Below the pieces are notes generated by a model. The model saw nothing but the letters and a program-made list of their open reading frames with translations, did no database searches and was not told the DNA's origin. Positions 11,576 to 21,760 of a stretch of DNA of 64,000 nucleotides are shown here, piece after piece. Position 1 is the stretch's first letter; every line of letters starts with the position of its first letter. Position numbers and translations under genes: made by a program. Source of the DNA: Naegleria lovaniensis. Taxonomy: Eukaryota; Heterolobosea; Eutetramitea; Acrasida; Naegleriidae. Where the stretch lies: assembly GCF_003324165.1 (NCBI RefSeq), contig NW_025407863.1, positions 328,060 to 392,059 of the forward strand, written 5' to 3'.

Positions 11576-11842
11576 ATTGATTTTAAAGATCAATATTTTG
11601 ATCAATAAGAATTATTTTCGTTCAATTGATCGACCAGAAAGAGACATGAAAATATTTTGCCGCCATTTTCTACTACAAGTACGTTATGGGTACATAACAA
11701 GAAAAAATAACGCTTTATCGCAGTAGACACACACGCTTGTCTGGATTTTGAATTTAATATATTGTATTGTTTTTTTCCATAGACTCATCGTGTAAAAATT
11801 TAAAAAACACCAAGATCACAATCATACACTTCATAATACAAC

Positions 11843-14800
11843 ATGGGTTGCGGAAATTCCAAATCGACCATCAAAGTAGTAGCAGAGAATGAGGGACAGG
11901 TACCAGAAACTCCTCGGCACAATGATGCTCCAACTTCTGCTGCATCAGATCCTCAACAACATCTTTCAACAACTTGTGTCAAACAAGGAAAGAAGGAACA
12001 GGGCTATTGCTACTTCTTTGGTCTTGATGCTGCCTCAAAGGCCAACCTCACTGAAGGTAATAAGGACATGAGAGAATTATTGGGAGGAAAAGGAGCTAAT
12101 TTGTGTGAAATGTTAAATTTGGGAATTAATGTTCCTCCTGGATTTACTGTGAGCACGGAGGCTTGTGAGAAGTTCTCCTCTCATAACAATATCCATGAGG
12201 GCGATGATTCAAAGGGCAAAGAGAGAAATCTTCCTGATGAAATCAAAACTGAGGTTGATGAATATTTGAAGAAATTGGAACTAGTTTCGGGTAAGAAATT
12301 TGGAGATTCTCAACAGGGTGATGAAAAGATTCTCTTACTGAGTGTCAGATCAGGTGCTGCAGTTTCAATGCCAGGCATGATGGATACAGTTCTTGACCTG
12401 GGAATTTGTGACAAGAATATTCATCAATTAATTCAAAACTTTGGAGGAAATGAGAGATTTGCTTGGGATTCTTATAAGAGTCTCGTTCAAATATTTGGTG
12501 AAGTTGTGATGGGCGTGAAGAATGAATGTTTTGAGGACAATATTAAGAAACAAAAAGAAAAGCGAGGAATTTCATCAGACGCTGAATTAAATCTTGAAGA
12601 AATTCAGCAAATTGTACAGGATCACAAGCTCACTATTTTTGAGCAAACTGGTGAAGATTTTCCTCAAGGTAAGTGATCGCACTCAGTTGTTTCTCGCATG
12701 CTTAATTCCATCACGAACTTTTCAAGACGTGTATCAACAATTGTACAGAGCCATTATTGCCGTTTTCAACAGTTGGCATAACTCTAGAGCTATTCAATAC
12801 AGAAAAATTCATTCCATTACCAAGCTCAAAGGAACTGCAGTTAACATTCAATCCATGGTGTTTGGAAATGTTGATGAAAAGTCCGGTACTGGTGTTTGCT
12901 TTAGTAGAAATCCATCCACTGGTGAGAACAAGTTTTATGGCGAGTACATGACCATGGCTCAAGGAGAACAGCTCGTTGCAGGAACAAGAACCCCAGAGAA
13001 AATTGAAACCTTGGAAACCAACTTCCCTGAATGTTACAAGCAACTTACTGAAATTAGTTCCAAATTGGAAAAGCATTTCAAGGACATTCAAGACATGGAG
13101 TTTACCATTGAACAAGGCGTTCTCTACATGTTGCAATGTAGAAATGGAAAGAAAACAGCAGAAGCAGCTCTTCAAATATATTGTGACATGATTGACGAAG
13201 GTCTGATCAATGAACGAGAAGCCATTATGAAAATTGATCCTTCTCAGCTCGATCAATTGTTGCATCCCTACTTGGATCCTGAGGAAAAGAGTAGACATGT
13301 ACCTTTGGCTCAAGGTTTACCAGCATCTCCTGGAGTTGTGGTCGGCAGAATTGCTTTTACAAGCGAGCAAGCAATTGCCATGTCCGCTGACAGAAAGGAG
13401 GCTGGTGACGTGATTTTGGTAAGAGAGCAAACATCTACAGAAGATTTAGCTGGTATGCATGCTTCTCAAGGATTCTTGACAAGTACTGGTGGTATGACTT
13501 CCCACAGCGCTGTTGTGGCTCGTCAACATGGAAAATGCTGTGTCTCTGGATGCAGTTTGCTCTATGTGTCGGGAGAGGACTCGTGTACGATCAATGGCGT
13601 CTTGTTCAAGCAGGGAGACGTCATTACAATTGATGGATCAACAGGAAATGTGTATGGAGAGGCCTTAAAAACAAGTCAGCCTGGCTTGACCAATGCTAAC
13701 TTTGTTCGAATTATGGACATTGAGAAAAAGTATAGAACCATGGGAGTTTACGCCAATGCCGATAGTGCTGCAGATGCAAAGAAGGCCCTCCAGTTTGGAG
13801 CTGAAGGCATTGGACTCTGTCGAACTGAGCACATGTTCTTTGAAAAAACTCGAATTATTGATATGAGAAGAATGATTGTCGCATCAACTCCAGAAAAACG
13901 TAACCAAGCCATCAGCACCTTAAAGGAATACCAGAGAGCTGATTTCCTCAGCATTTTCCATGAGATGGGACCAAGAAAGGTCACCATTCGTTTGCTAGAT
14001 CCACCACTCCATGAATTTCTCCCAGAAGAGGAAAAGGACATTGCAGAGCTTGCTGAAGCTTTGGAAGAAAATGTTCATGAAGTCTCTCAACTCGTGGCAC
14101 AATTGAAAGAAAAGAATCCAATGCTTGGGCATCGAGGTTGTCGTCTCGGCATTACATTCCCTGAAATTACAGTCATGCAAGTAGAGGCAATATTTGAGGC
14201 TGCATTTGAAGCTGCTAATAGCAATGAAGTTAAGGTTGACATTATGGTTCCTCTTGTCTCATCCATTCAAGAATTGTTGCATCAAAAGGAAATTATTGAA
14301 AAAGTTGCAACCAAATACTATGGTTTGAACGATCACAAGAAGAGTTTGGTTCATTACCGTGTGGGAACCATGATCGAAAGTCCAAGAGCAGTAATCATTA
14401 GTAAGGAGTTGGCTGGAATTGCTGACTTCTTCTCTATTGGTTCCAATGATCTCACACAAATGACCTTTGGTTTTAGTCGTGACGATAGTGGCAAATTCAT
14501 GAAAAGTTACATTGAGCACGACTTGCTCGAGCATGACCCATTTGAAGTGTTGGACCAGGAAGGAGTTGGAAGAAGTATTCAAATGGCCATTCAAAATGGA
14601 CGTGAAGTGAAGAATCATCTCACTGTGGGTCTGTGTGGTGAGCATGGAGGTGAGTCCGAATCAGTCAAGTATTTGCATCGATTAGGATTGAACTATGTCA
14701 GTTGTTCACCATTCAGAATTCCTATTGCAAGGTTGGCTGCAGCACAAGAATCTATCAAGAACTGGAGAAAGGTCGTATTTGTGTTAGGTAAGTACTTGAA

Positions 14801-15510
14801 TCGTCGTTGTGTCTTCTATTGGTGAAATATGCGCATTTCAATATGGATATCATTTGAGCAGGAGGTCCAGGTTCAGGAAAAGGTTAGTATTTTGATAGAG
14901 TTTCATGAATTGCTCTAACTTTTGTACTATTGACTGATTAACAGGAACACAATGCGCCAAACTGGTTGAACAGTATAAATTCGTTCACTTGAGTTCTGGA
15001 GACTTGCTGAGAGCAGAATCTAAGAAGGATACCGAGCAAGGACGAATGATTGATTCTTACATGAAAGAAGGCAAGCTCGTACCAGGTCAAGTGACCATTA
15101 ATTTGTTGAAACAAGCTATTTTGGAGCATCCAAACAAGAACACTACCTTCCTTGTGGATGGATTCCCTCGTGAAATGCATCAAGGTGAGTATTTTTCACG
15201 TACGGATGTTGTTGATACATTCATATTTCACCCATTAGCTTATGACTTTGAGCAATTCATTTGTAAGGGCATGTTTGTTCTGTTCTTTGAGTGCCCAGAG
15301 GAAGTTCTTGAGAAGCGTTTGTTGGAGAGAGGTAAAACTTCTGGCAGAACTGATGACAACATTGAGAGTATCAAGAAGAGGTTCAAGACTTTCCTTTCTC
15401 AAAGCTTGCCAGTAGTGGAGCATTTCAAAAAGACTGATCGAGTACGAACTATTGATAGTACAGGAACTCCAGAAGAAGTGTTTGCTCAAGTCTGTAAATT
15501 GTTTGACTAG
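11843..15510 (+). CDS. PPDK: Pyruvate phosphate dikinase fused to a C-terminal adenylate-kinase-type NMP kinase
   Basis: Five exons join with all introns in phase 1: 11843-12668, 12727-14787, 14862-14882, 14945-15184 and 15239-15510, giving 1,139 residues. Residues 1-7 are MGCGNSK, a classic N-myristoylation/palmitoylation signal, so membrane anchoring is predicted. PPDK (pyruvate + ATP + Pi to and from PEP + AMP + PPi) covers about 50-950. It has the ATP-grasp region (GGKGANLCEM, SVRSGAAVSMPGMMDTVLDLG), the phosphohistidine motif GGMTSHSAVVAR (His535) and the PEP-site motif GLCGEHGGE (Cys912). The C-terminus continues into a P-loop (GGPGSGKGTQ), SSGDLLRAE, VDGFPREMHQ and RGKTSGRTDDN, an NMP kinase. 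The Gln after GFPRE matches adenylate kinases rather than UMP/CMP kinases, which usually have Asn there. The fused kinase could balance AMP/ATP/ADP around PPDK. Fusion is inferred from in-frame splice sites; no stop intervenes once spliced. Confidence 0.85.
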
Positions 15511-15667
15511 TTAAGACGGACTGATTTCCTGCATTAGGTATAACAATAAATTATGGTAAAATTCATAGAAAAAGTCTTGCGATATTATTTCATATCAACA
15601 TAATAAATTATGGGAATAGTAAGAGCTATACATGAGATGTGTACATTTGAACACGACGTCGTGACAA

Positions 15668-17536
15668 TTAAGTTAAATCATTAGGGTCAAAGACATCGCC
15701 TCCGTCCTCATCTTCGTCCTCATCATCCTCGTGACGTGGCTTAATAGTTGAAGGAGGTTTTTGGTAATCATTATCGTCATTGAAATATTCATCAATTGCT
15801 TCACTGTGTTTTGTTGACACATATTGAATATCGTCTTCATCTTCATTATTTGTTTGAGATGATGGGTGTGAAGGTTGAGTGGGTTGCATGGGTACAGTTG
15901 GTGTTTTTGTTGTAGTAGGTGTTGAAGTAGAGGATGATGCTTTCACGTTTGTGCTGCTACTACTGCTTGCTGTTGGAGTTTTTGATTTTGAAGCTCCAGT
16001 CAACTCCAAATCATCGTCATCGTCGTCATCTCCCAAATCTTCATCATCTTCTTCGTTAAGTTCTCCATTTCGTCGTTGACGTTGTCTTTCTTCATAGGCT
16101 TCCTGTTGTCTTCGTTTGAGTTCTTCCATTTCTTCCTTTGAAGGTAATGGTTGAAATGCTGTTTTTGGTTTGTTTGCAGAAGCCTTTGATCCAGTGCTTA
16201 GGAATGTATTTGTAGGTCTGTTTGATCGTTTCTTGTTGTCACCATCGTCTTCTTCCTCGTCATCATCCACAGCGAAGAGTGAGGCTTTTTTACTAGCAAT
16301 GTTCTTCTTGCTGTTCGCCATTGCAGTTCCTTCACCTGGTGCATTGGGTGTTGAGATCTTTTTAGGTTTCTCTTTTTTCACTTGTGGTGTTGTGTCAAAG
16401 AGAGGGTTCAATGACAATGTCATGGCTATTTTGGCAAAGGGTCCTTCGAGGTATTTCAATAAAGAATTTTGTCGAGTGGACTCTAATAATTTTTCATCTC
16501 TATTTTGGAAGGCACTCACAAAAGATACTGCCAAATCACCTTCGTCGCTATTTGAAAAATTAGCAGCTCCACTTTCATTGGTAAATCTTGTTAGAGCATT
16601 CTCGGCAGCGACTGGGTCATCATTTCTGAGATACAAAACAATGATGGACAGCATGGTCTTTCTCAAATTATCGGCTTGATTCAAATTTTGATAAGCAATG
16701 AGCTGTGTTTCACAATTCTTGATTGCATCATCAAATCTCTTATACTTGATCAACATGGTATTATATTGACGCAACAAGTCGGTCGTGTTGTGATACTTTC
16801 CATTGAGACAAGACATTTCAATTCCTTCCTTAAATAATTCAAAACATTGTTCCAATCCACCTGGTTCTTTTTCCATTGCTTTGGCAGCTTTCACAAGTAC
16901 CTCAGCAGCACGATCGTTCTTTCCATCATCGGAGTAGACTCGTGCAGCATCTTTATAATTTTTTAATGCACTGATAAAGTCTTTGATGGACGTTTGATAA
17001 ATGTTGGCTGCCGATTCGTAGCATCTTCCGGCAGAATAGAGAATTTTGTTCTTTTCATGACAATAACCTGAAGTAATAATAATCATTTGGATTTGTTTTT
17101 TTACGGACGTGGTAGAAATTATCGTGTGATGAATAATAAATGATGATATTGGAAAGTATGTAATATTGCCATCAGTTAAAGTAGGAAAGTTTGAAAAGAA
17201 TTACATACCAGCACTGACATAACAATCAACAGCTTTGTTTTCCTTTCCTAAATTCTTGTAGGCAATAGCAGCCTTTTCATATTTTGAAGCAGCTCCATCC
17301 CAATCGGGGCTCCATCTGAATACACTTCTCTCAGATCTGTTCAATTAGAGTGAGTACAACAATATCATCATTCAATTTCAGTAATTATAATGATTTGATT
17401 CAATATTTTCGGACCACCAAATATTCATTCCGATGATGATAGAATATATTCCAACCGATTTTGTTATGAAGAAAAAAACGTACAACTTTTTTGCTTCCTT
17501 CTCGAGATTTTCGGCTTCCTGTAGTTTTTGAGACAT
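15668..17536 (-). CDS. Gamma-SNAP (soluble NSF attachment protein) with acidic C-terminal extension
   Basis: Three exons on the minus strand, 17484-17536, 17209-17336 and 15668-17067, join in phase to give 526 residues. The start MSQKLQEAENL matches the usual SNAP start. Donors are GTACGT and GTATGT. TPR-like helical hairpins fill residues 1-300 (DWDGAASKYEKAAIAYKNLGKEN, YESAANIYQ, YKDAARVYSDDGK). The gamma rather than alpha/beta type is suggested by spacing and by the NSPLFKY-like segment (QNSLLKYLEGPFAK). SNAPs recruit NSF to SNARE complexes for disassembly after membrane fusion. Family members are about 310 residues; here about 220 extra residues follow, rich in Lys, Ser/Thr and Asp/Glu and probably disordered. 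It is convergent with PPDK (157 bp gap). Confidence 0.82.
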
Positions 17537-17925
17537 TTTTTCTGTTGTGCTTTTTGACACTTGAAAACGCGTTGAGAGAAAAGAACAAGACAACGAGATG
17601 ACGTATGTGGTAGTTTCTCAACGTTCTTCTAACCTATCCTTTGTTAATGTTACCATTTGAAAATATAAAGTTCGTTCAATGAATTCAATCCAGATCGAAT
17701 CGCGCTTGTACATTCCGCTCGGAGTGTTTCTTAGATTCCTAGTTTCCTTTTATATCATCTGGTCCAATATTCTTGACACACGCCCTTCCTCGTGAGGCCT
17801 TACTCATACGAAAGCCTTGATCTGTTGATTCATTTTCAAACAAAATACTTCTGCATCTCTGAGGCAATCACAGCCTGCTTTCTACCCAACAACACGACTT
17901 CAACACCACACCAGAATTGCAAAGC
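17537..17925. other. Divergent promoter region between gamma-SNAP and the 7TM-RGS gene
   Basis: About 390 bp between two divergent start codons. No gene is seen; this should contain both promoters. Confidence 0.4.
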
Positions 17926-20072
17926 ATGAACCTGGTGTTGTCAAAGAGATCAGATCCACCTCAGGTTCATCGTCATCAACCAGTATTGTTCAGAATGGAA
18001 ATTCCTATGAAAACCATGTCTCTTTCAACAAGTCAGAGGTATCAATCAAACATTCTCTCTTCTCTCTTCAAGCACTCTCTTGTTATTTGCTATTGGACCT
18101 TCATTTTCATACTCATTATGAACATGATACCAATCATTGATGGATTTCAGCAGAACGATTACGACGGCGATGACATGTCTGTTGGCCATCACGAAATTTC
18201 AACAAGTTTGACAACCACAAGAAAAATGCATTCGACCGGTGACACGGCTTTCATGAAAATTTCAGAAATAATTTTCAATGATATTCCATCATCGCAACAA
18301 TCAGCAGCAGACTCTATTCTTCATCAAAATCATCCTTTATTATTTTTCAAAACATTCAATGTCTTAGTTTCGAATTTCATTCTTGAAACTCCTGTCAACA
18401 TCTCCAATACCTCACAATTGCAAGGATGTAATCCAATTTTATTTCAATTAGGAAACTTTAGTCGTGATGGACCTGTTTTAACAGCTTCTGGATGTCCCGA
18501 AACTTGGCTCTCCTTTTCCTTTTCTCTTCTCTTCTTGTTGGGATATTTAGTGTTACTGGGATTGTGTTGCTTTGGATTATTTTGGAAACGAAAATCGAGA
18601 CATGTTCAATCGAGAGGAATTGTCTATATGGTGTTGACACTGGTGGCGAGTGCTTTTATTGTAATTTTGACTTGCTTGCGATATATTATTGGACGAAAGA
18701 ATTATCCATGCTTTATTTATGCAATTACGTATTTTGTGTTGCCACCTGCATTGATTTTACCTTCGATTTTTAGATGTTTTCGATTGTATTTGCTGCATGT
18801 ATTGAATTTAAACAAGACAAATTTAGTGTTTGTGAGAGATTATGATAAATCCATGTTTGTTGACAGTGGATTGGTGAATCCAAATCTTCAAGATGTCATG
18901 TCAACAAATTCATCGGTCGTCATGACAACCACCAACTCGGATCCAAGAAAGAGTTTGAAGCAAGAGTTTGTGACACAAGCTGTAGGAACGAACGAGAAAA
19001 AGGTAGATTTTGAAGTATCAGATGTTACGTCAGTTGGAACCATTGACGACGATATGAGAAGTGATGTCTTGACCATAGTCACTCCTTCAGCTCAAGACTT
19101 GAGGAAGGTGAAAATTTTGTCATTTTGGTGAGTGACAAGTTTGTGATTGGATCTTATGTTAGCCTCTTCATTTTTCATGCGAGTATTTATCTCATTTTGG
19201 GAGGAATTGAATATGCTCAGATCAACACTACTAACGCTACCATTTTCACAAATAAGGGAGTCTTTCAGGTGTCAGGATGTGGAATTTCAAATTCAACTTT
19301 CATTTTGGTTGGAGTTTTAACTTTTTTCTATATCATCGTGGAGACTATACTATTTGTGTTGTGTTTAATTTTTGCAAGAGACACTTGGTTTATTTGGAAA
19401 GAAACAGCAACTCTCATTGGACTTAAATTGGGAGCCATCATTTTGTTTATTGTTTTTGGATTTGTTCCAATATTTGCAAAGTTTTTGGACTTTTTCATAC
19501 CGTACGGCTATGTACTGCTGGTGTATTCATGTTGTGACGTTATTTTGAGTGTTTTGCTTCCCGTTCTGTATTCCATCATGATGGATCGAAAACAAAATCA
19601 CCAAATTGCCGCTCTCAATGCTCTCAATTCAACAGAAGAATCTGGATTGGAACAATGTTTGAAACAACGAAAAACTTTTAACGTTATATTAGAATTTGCG
19701 AGAAAATCATTTTGCCCCGAACCAGTTCTATGTTACAGAGATGTTGAGAGATTTACCAAAACAACGAGCTCTAAAAATCGTCGAAAATTAGCACTCCACA
19801 TTGCAAACACATATCTCAAACAAAATTCTCCTCTCCAATTGAACTATCCAAAAGTGAACGAAGTGTTTCATGAATCCATGTCAGTCATCAATCGTTGCTC
19901 CAACAACAATGAAATGATTCCATTGGATTTATTTAAGAACATTCAGCTGCATTGCTTGAACGACATGACTGACATTTTTGAGAGATTGAAACGACAAGAT
20001 CGAGACATTAAGGAAGTAGTGGCTCAATGGAATTTATCTTCGATTTCCAAACCTGTTCAAACGAGTGTGTAA
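17926..20072 (+). CDS. Seven-transmembrane receptor-like protein with C-terminal RGS domain; frame broken at ~19130
   Basis: The likely start is ATG at 17926. A hydrophobic signal or anchor segment lies near residues 50-70, followed by an extracellular part of about 110 residues with Asn-glycosylation sites. Membrane helices follow (LLFLLGYLVLLGLCCFGLFW, VYMVLTLVASAFIVILT, YAITYFVLPPALILP), then a long cytoplasmic loop. The frame ends at 19131 and continues from 19125 in another frame with three or four more helices. A C-terminal RGS-type helical domain (about 19660-20030; FNVILEFARKSF, RKLALHIANTYL, IPLDLFKNIQLHCLNDM) would act as a GTPase activator for G-alpha. Two explanations fit: one missing G (TGG/GTG), or an unusually short 35-nt intron 19128-19162 with a GTGAGT donor and TTAG acceptor. 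Receptor-RGS fusions are known from amoebae and plants. Confidence 0.72.
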
Positions 20073-20273
20073 CTGTGGTGATGGAATCACAAGCCATGAA
20101 AATAATTGTTCAATTTTTCATTAAGGACACTGGATTGATGATGATCATCAGGTCATGAATGGGTTAGCTCTGTAAGAGGTGCGGAAAAAGGTTTTTAAAA
20201 ATGTGAAACAGAAATTACTGGAACTATAGTATTGCAACATGAATATTCAAGTCACTAGATTTCAGAGAATTTA

Positions 20274-21362
20274 TCAATGATTTACTTTCCTTAAAGTAAC
20301 AATACAAGGCAAATGATCCGATGCACACTCTTTGTATTCCTGCAAAATGTGTTGCTTTTCAACCTTCCACTCTTGTTTCCTATAAAACACATGATCATAG
20401 GAACCCCACAAACTGAAAGAACCTTTCAATGGCCAATACCACGTCGTGGCATCTTGTAAGGCATCAATATATTCCAACTCATTTAAATATTTAGCAAAAG
20501 AGTCTTTCGAAGACAACACACCCACACTACTCTTCTCATTGAAATCACCCAATAAAATCAATGGAACATTGGGATGCTTTTGGAGAGCTTGTTCCACATA
20601 ACTTTTCACTTCATCTCTCCGCACCGATGTCGTTTTCCACAAATACGCAGCTGCATTGTCGAGAAAGTTGCTACTGTCAAACGATAAAGGCGGCCTCAAA
20701 TGTAAATTCAGAATTTGTAAAATGGGAGAGGATGCAGCAGTGCTTGTGGTGGCTGTGGAGTCGTCGTCCTCCATCATGAAATCCTCATGTTCTTCCAAAT
20801 TTGATTCCATTTCTGAAATTCCAATCTCTTCATGTTGCAATGTTGAAGAAGAGAAATCTCGTCGTCTCAAATCCTTAACGACGATATGCATGGCATCAAA
20901 AAATGAGCCTTGCACTCGACTCTCAAGCATTTGAACGTTAAGGTCGAAATGGCGACTCGCGAGGACAGCACTTCCACTCGCTAAATAATGATTGGTTTTG
21001 GTATGATCCCAGTATTGATGAGGAAAGGCGGATCGGAGTGAGGAGGGTGTGGTAACGGAAGTGGTTGTTATTGATGATGATGATACAGTGGGTTTGAAAT
21101 GATTCAAGGCATATTCCCAGCCTTGATGTGTTTCTTGCAAGCATACAATGTCCAACTCGTGAGAGTGTTCATGAATGGCTTGTAAAGCTCGTTGGCCTCC
21201 GAGATTTGCCACTCCGTCCCATGAAACACCTCCAAAGTTGACATTGTAGGTCATGATATTGATTTTAGGAAGGGTGATGAGTTGTTGTTCATTGGGTTTG
21301 TTTGTGAGAATCATGTTTGGTGTTGTGATGGCAGATCGGGAGGTTATTGGTCGAAATGACAT
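20274..21362 (-). CDS. Endonuclease/exonuclease/phosphatase (EEP) fold protein
   Basis: A single exon encodes 362 residues. EEP-fold signatures are all present: MTYNVN near residue 38, CLQETH near 74, an NLH motif, GDFNE near 272 and SDHLP near 349, the last being the catalytic Asp-His pair. These residues bind Mg2+ and activate water in phosphodiesterases and phosphatases such as sphingomyelinases, deadenylases and DNases. An acidic Ser/Thr-rich insertion (about residues 185-215) interrupts the fold. No signal peptide is evident. The substrate cannot be chosen from these motifs alone. It is convergent with the 7TM gene and divergent from the DOCK-RasGEF gene. Confidence 0.85.
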   Translation of the reverse strand: MSFRPITSRSAITTPNMILTNKPNEQQLITLPKINIMTYNVNFGGVSWDGVANLGGQRALQAIHEHSHELDIVCLQETHQGWEYALNHFKPTVSSSSITTTSVTTPSSLRSAFPHQYWDHTKTNHYLASGSAVLASRHFDLNVQMLESRVQGSFFDAMHIVVKDLRRRDFSSSTLQHEEIGISEMESNLEEHEDFMMEDDDSTATTSTAASSPILQILNLHLRPPLSFDSSNFLDNAAAYLWKTTSVRRDEVKSYVEQALQKHPNVPLILLGDFNEKSSVGVLSSKDSFAKYLNELEYIDALQDATTWYWPLKGSFSLWGSYDHVFYRKQEWKVEKQHILQEYKECASDHLPCIVTLRKVNH

Positions 21363-21760
21363 GATGATACGTTGGGAATGAGACTAACGTTTTGTTGTTG
21401 TTGTTTTTTGTTGTGTTGGAAATGAAGTGGGCTTTGCTATTTCAACAACGGACGGGAACTGGTTGTTCCATGTTCTCTTCTTGTTTCTCTCGTCGATTAA
21501 TTTTAGAGACCTGTATGAATACGTCATTGAGGGATTAAAGGAAACCTTCTTCTCACATTCATGAGAATCAACAAAATACGCACTGGGAACATTACGACAA
21601 TTTCCTAACAAACATTTAAAGAAGATGCATGAAGCTGTTTGGTGTTGCCACTTTTCTTTATCAAGTGACAAATGACGTGTATAGAAAGTATTTTCATGGT
21701 CTCAATGATTGGTTTTGTTGCTGAGCCAATACATCTCCCATCACAGCTAATATAAAACAA
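21363..21760. other. Divergent promoter region
   Basis: About 400 bp between two divergent starts. A 95-codon minus-strand frame at 21384-21671 lacks family features and is not called. Confidence 0.35.

Noticed and set aside
19120-19135. Programmed -1 ribosomal frameshift in the 7TM-RGS gene
   Set aside because: No slippery heptamer of the X XXY YYZ type is present at the overlap, and no similar signal occurs at the kinase break.
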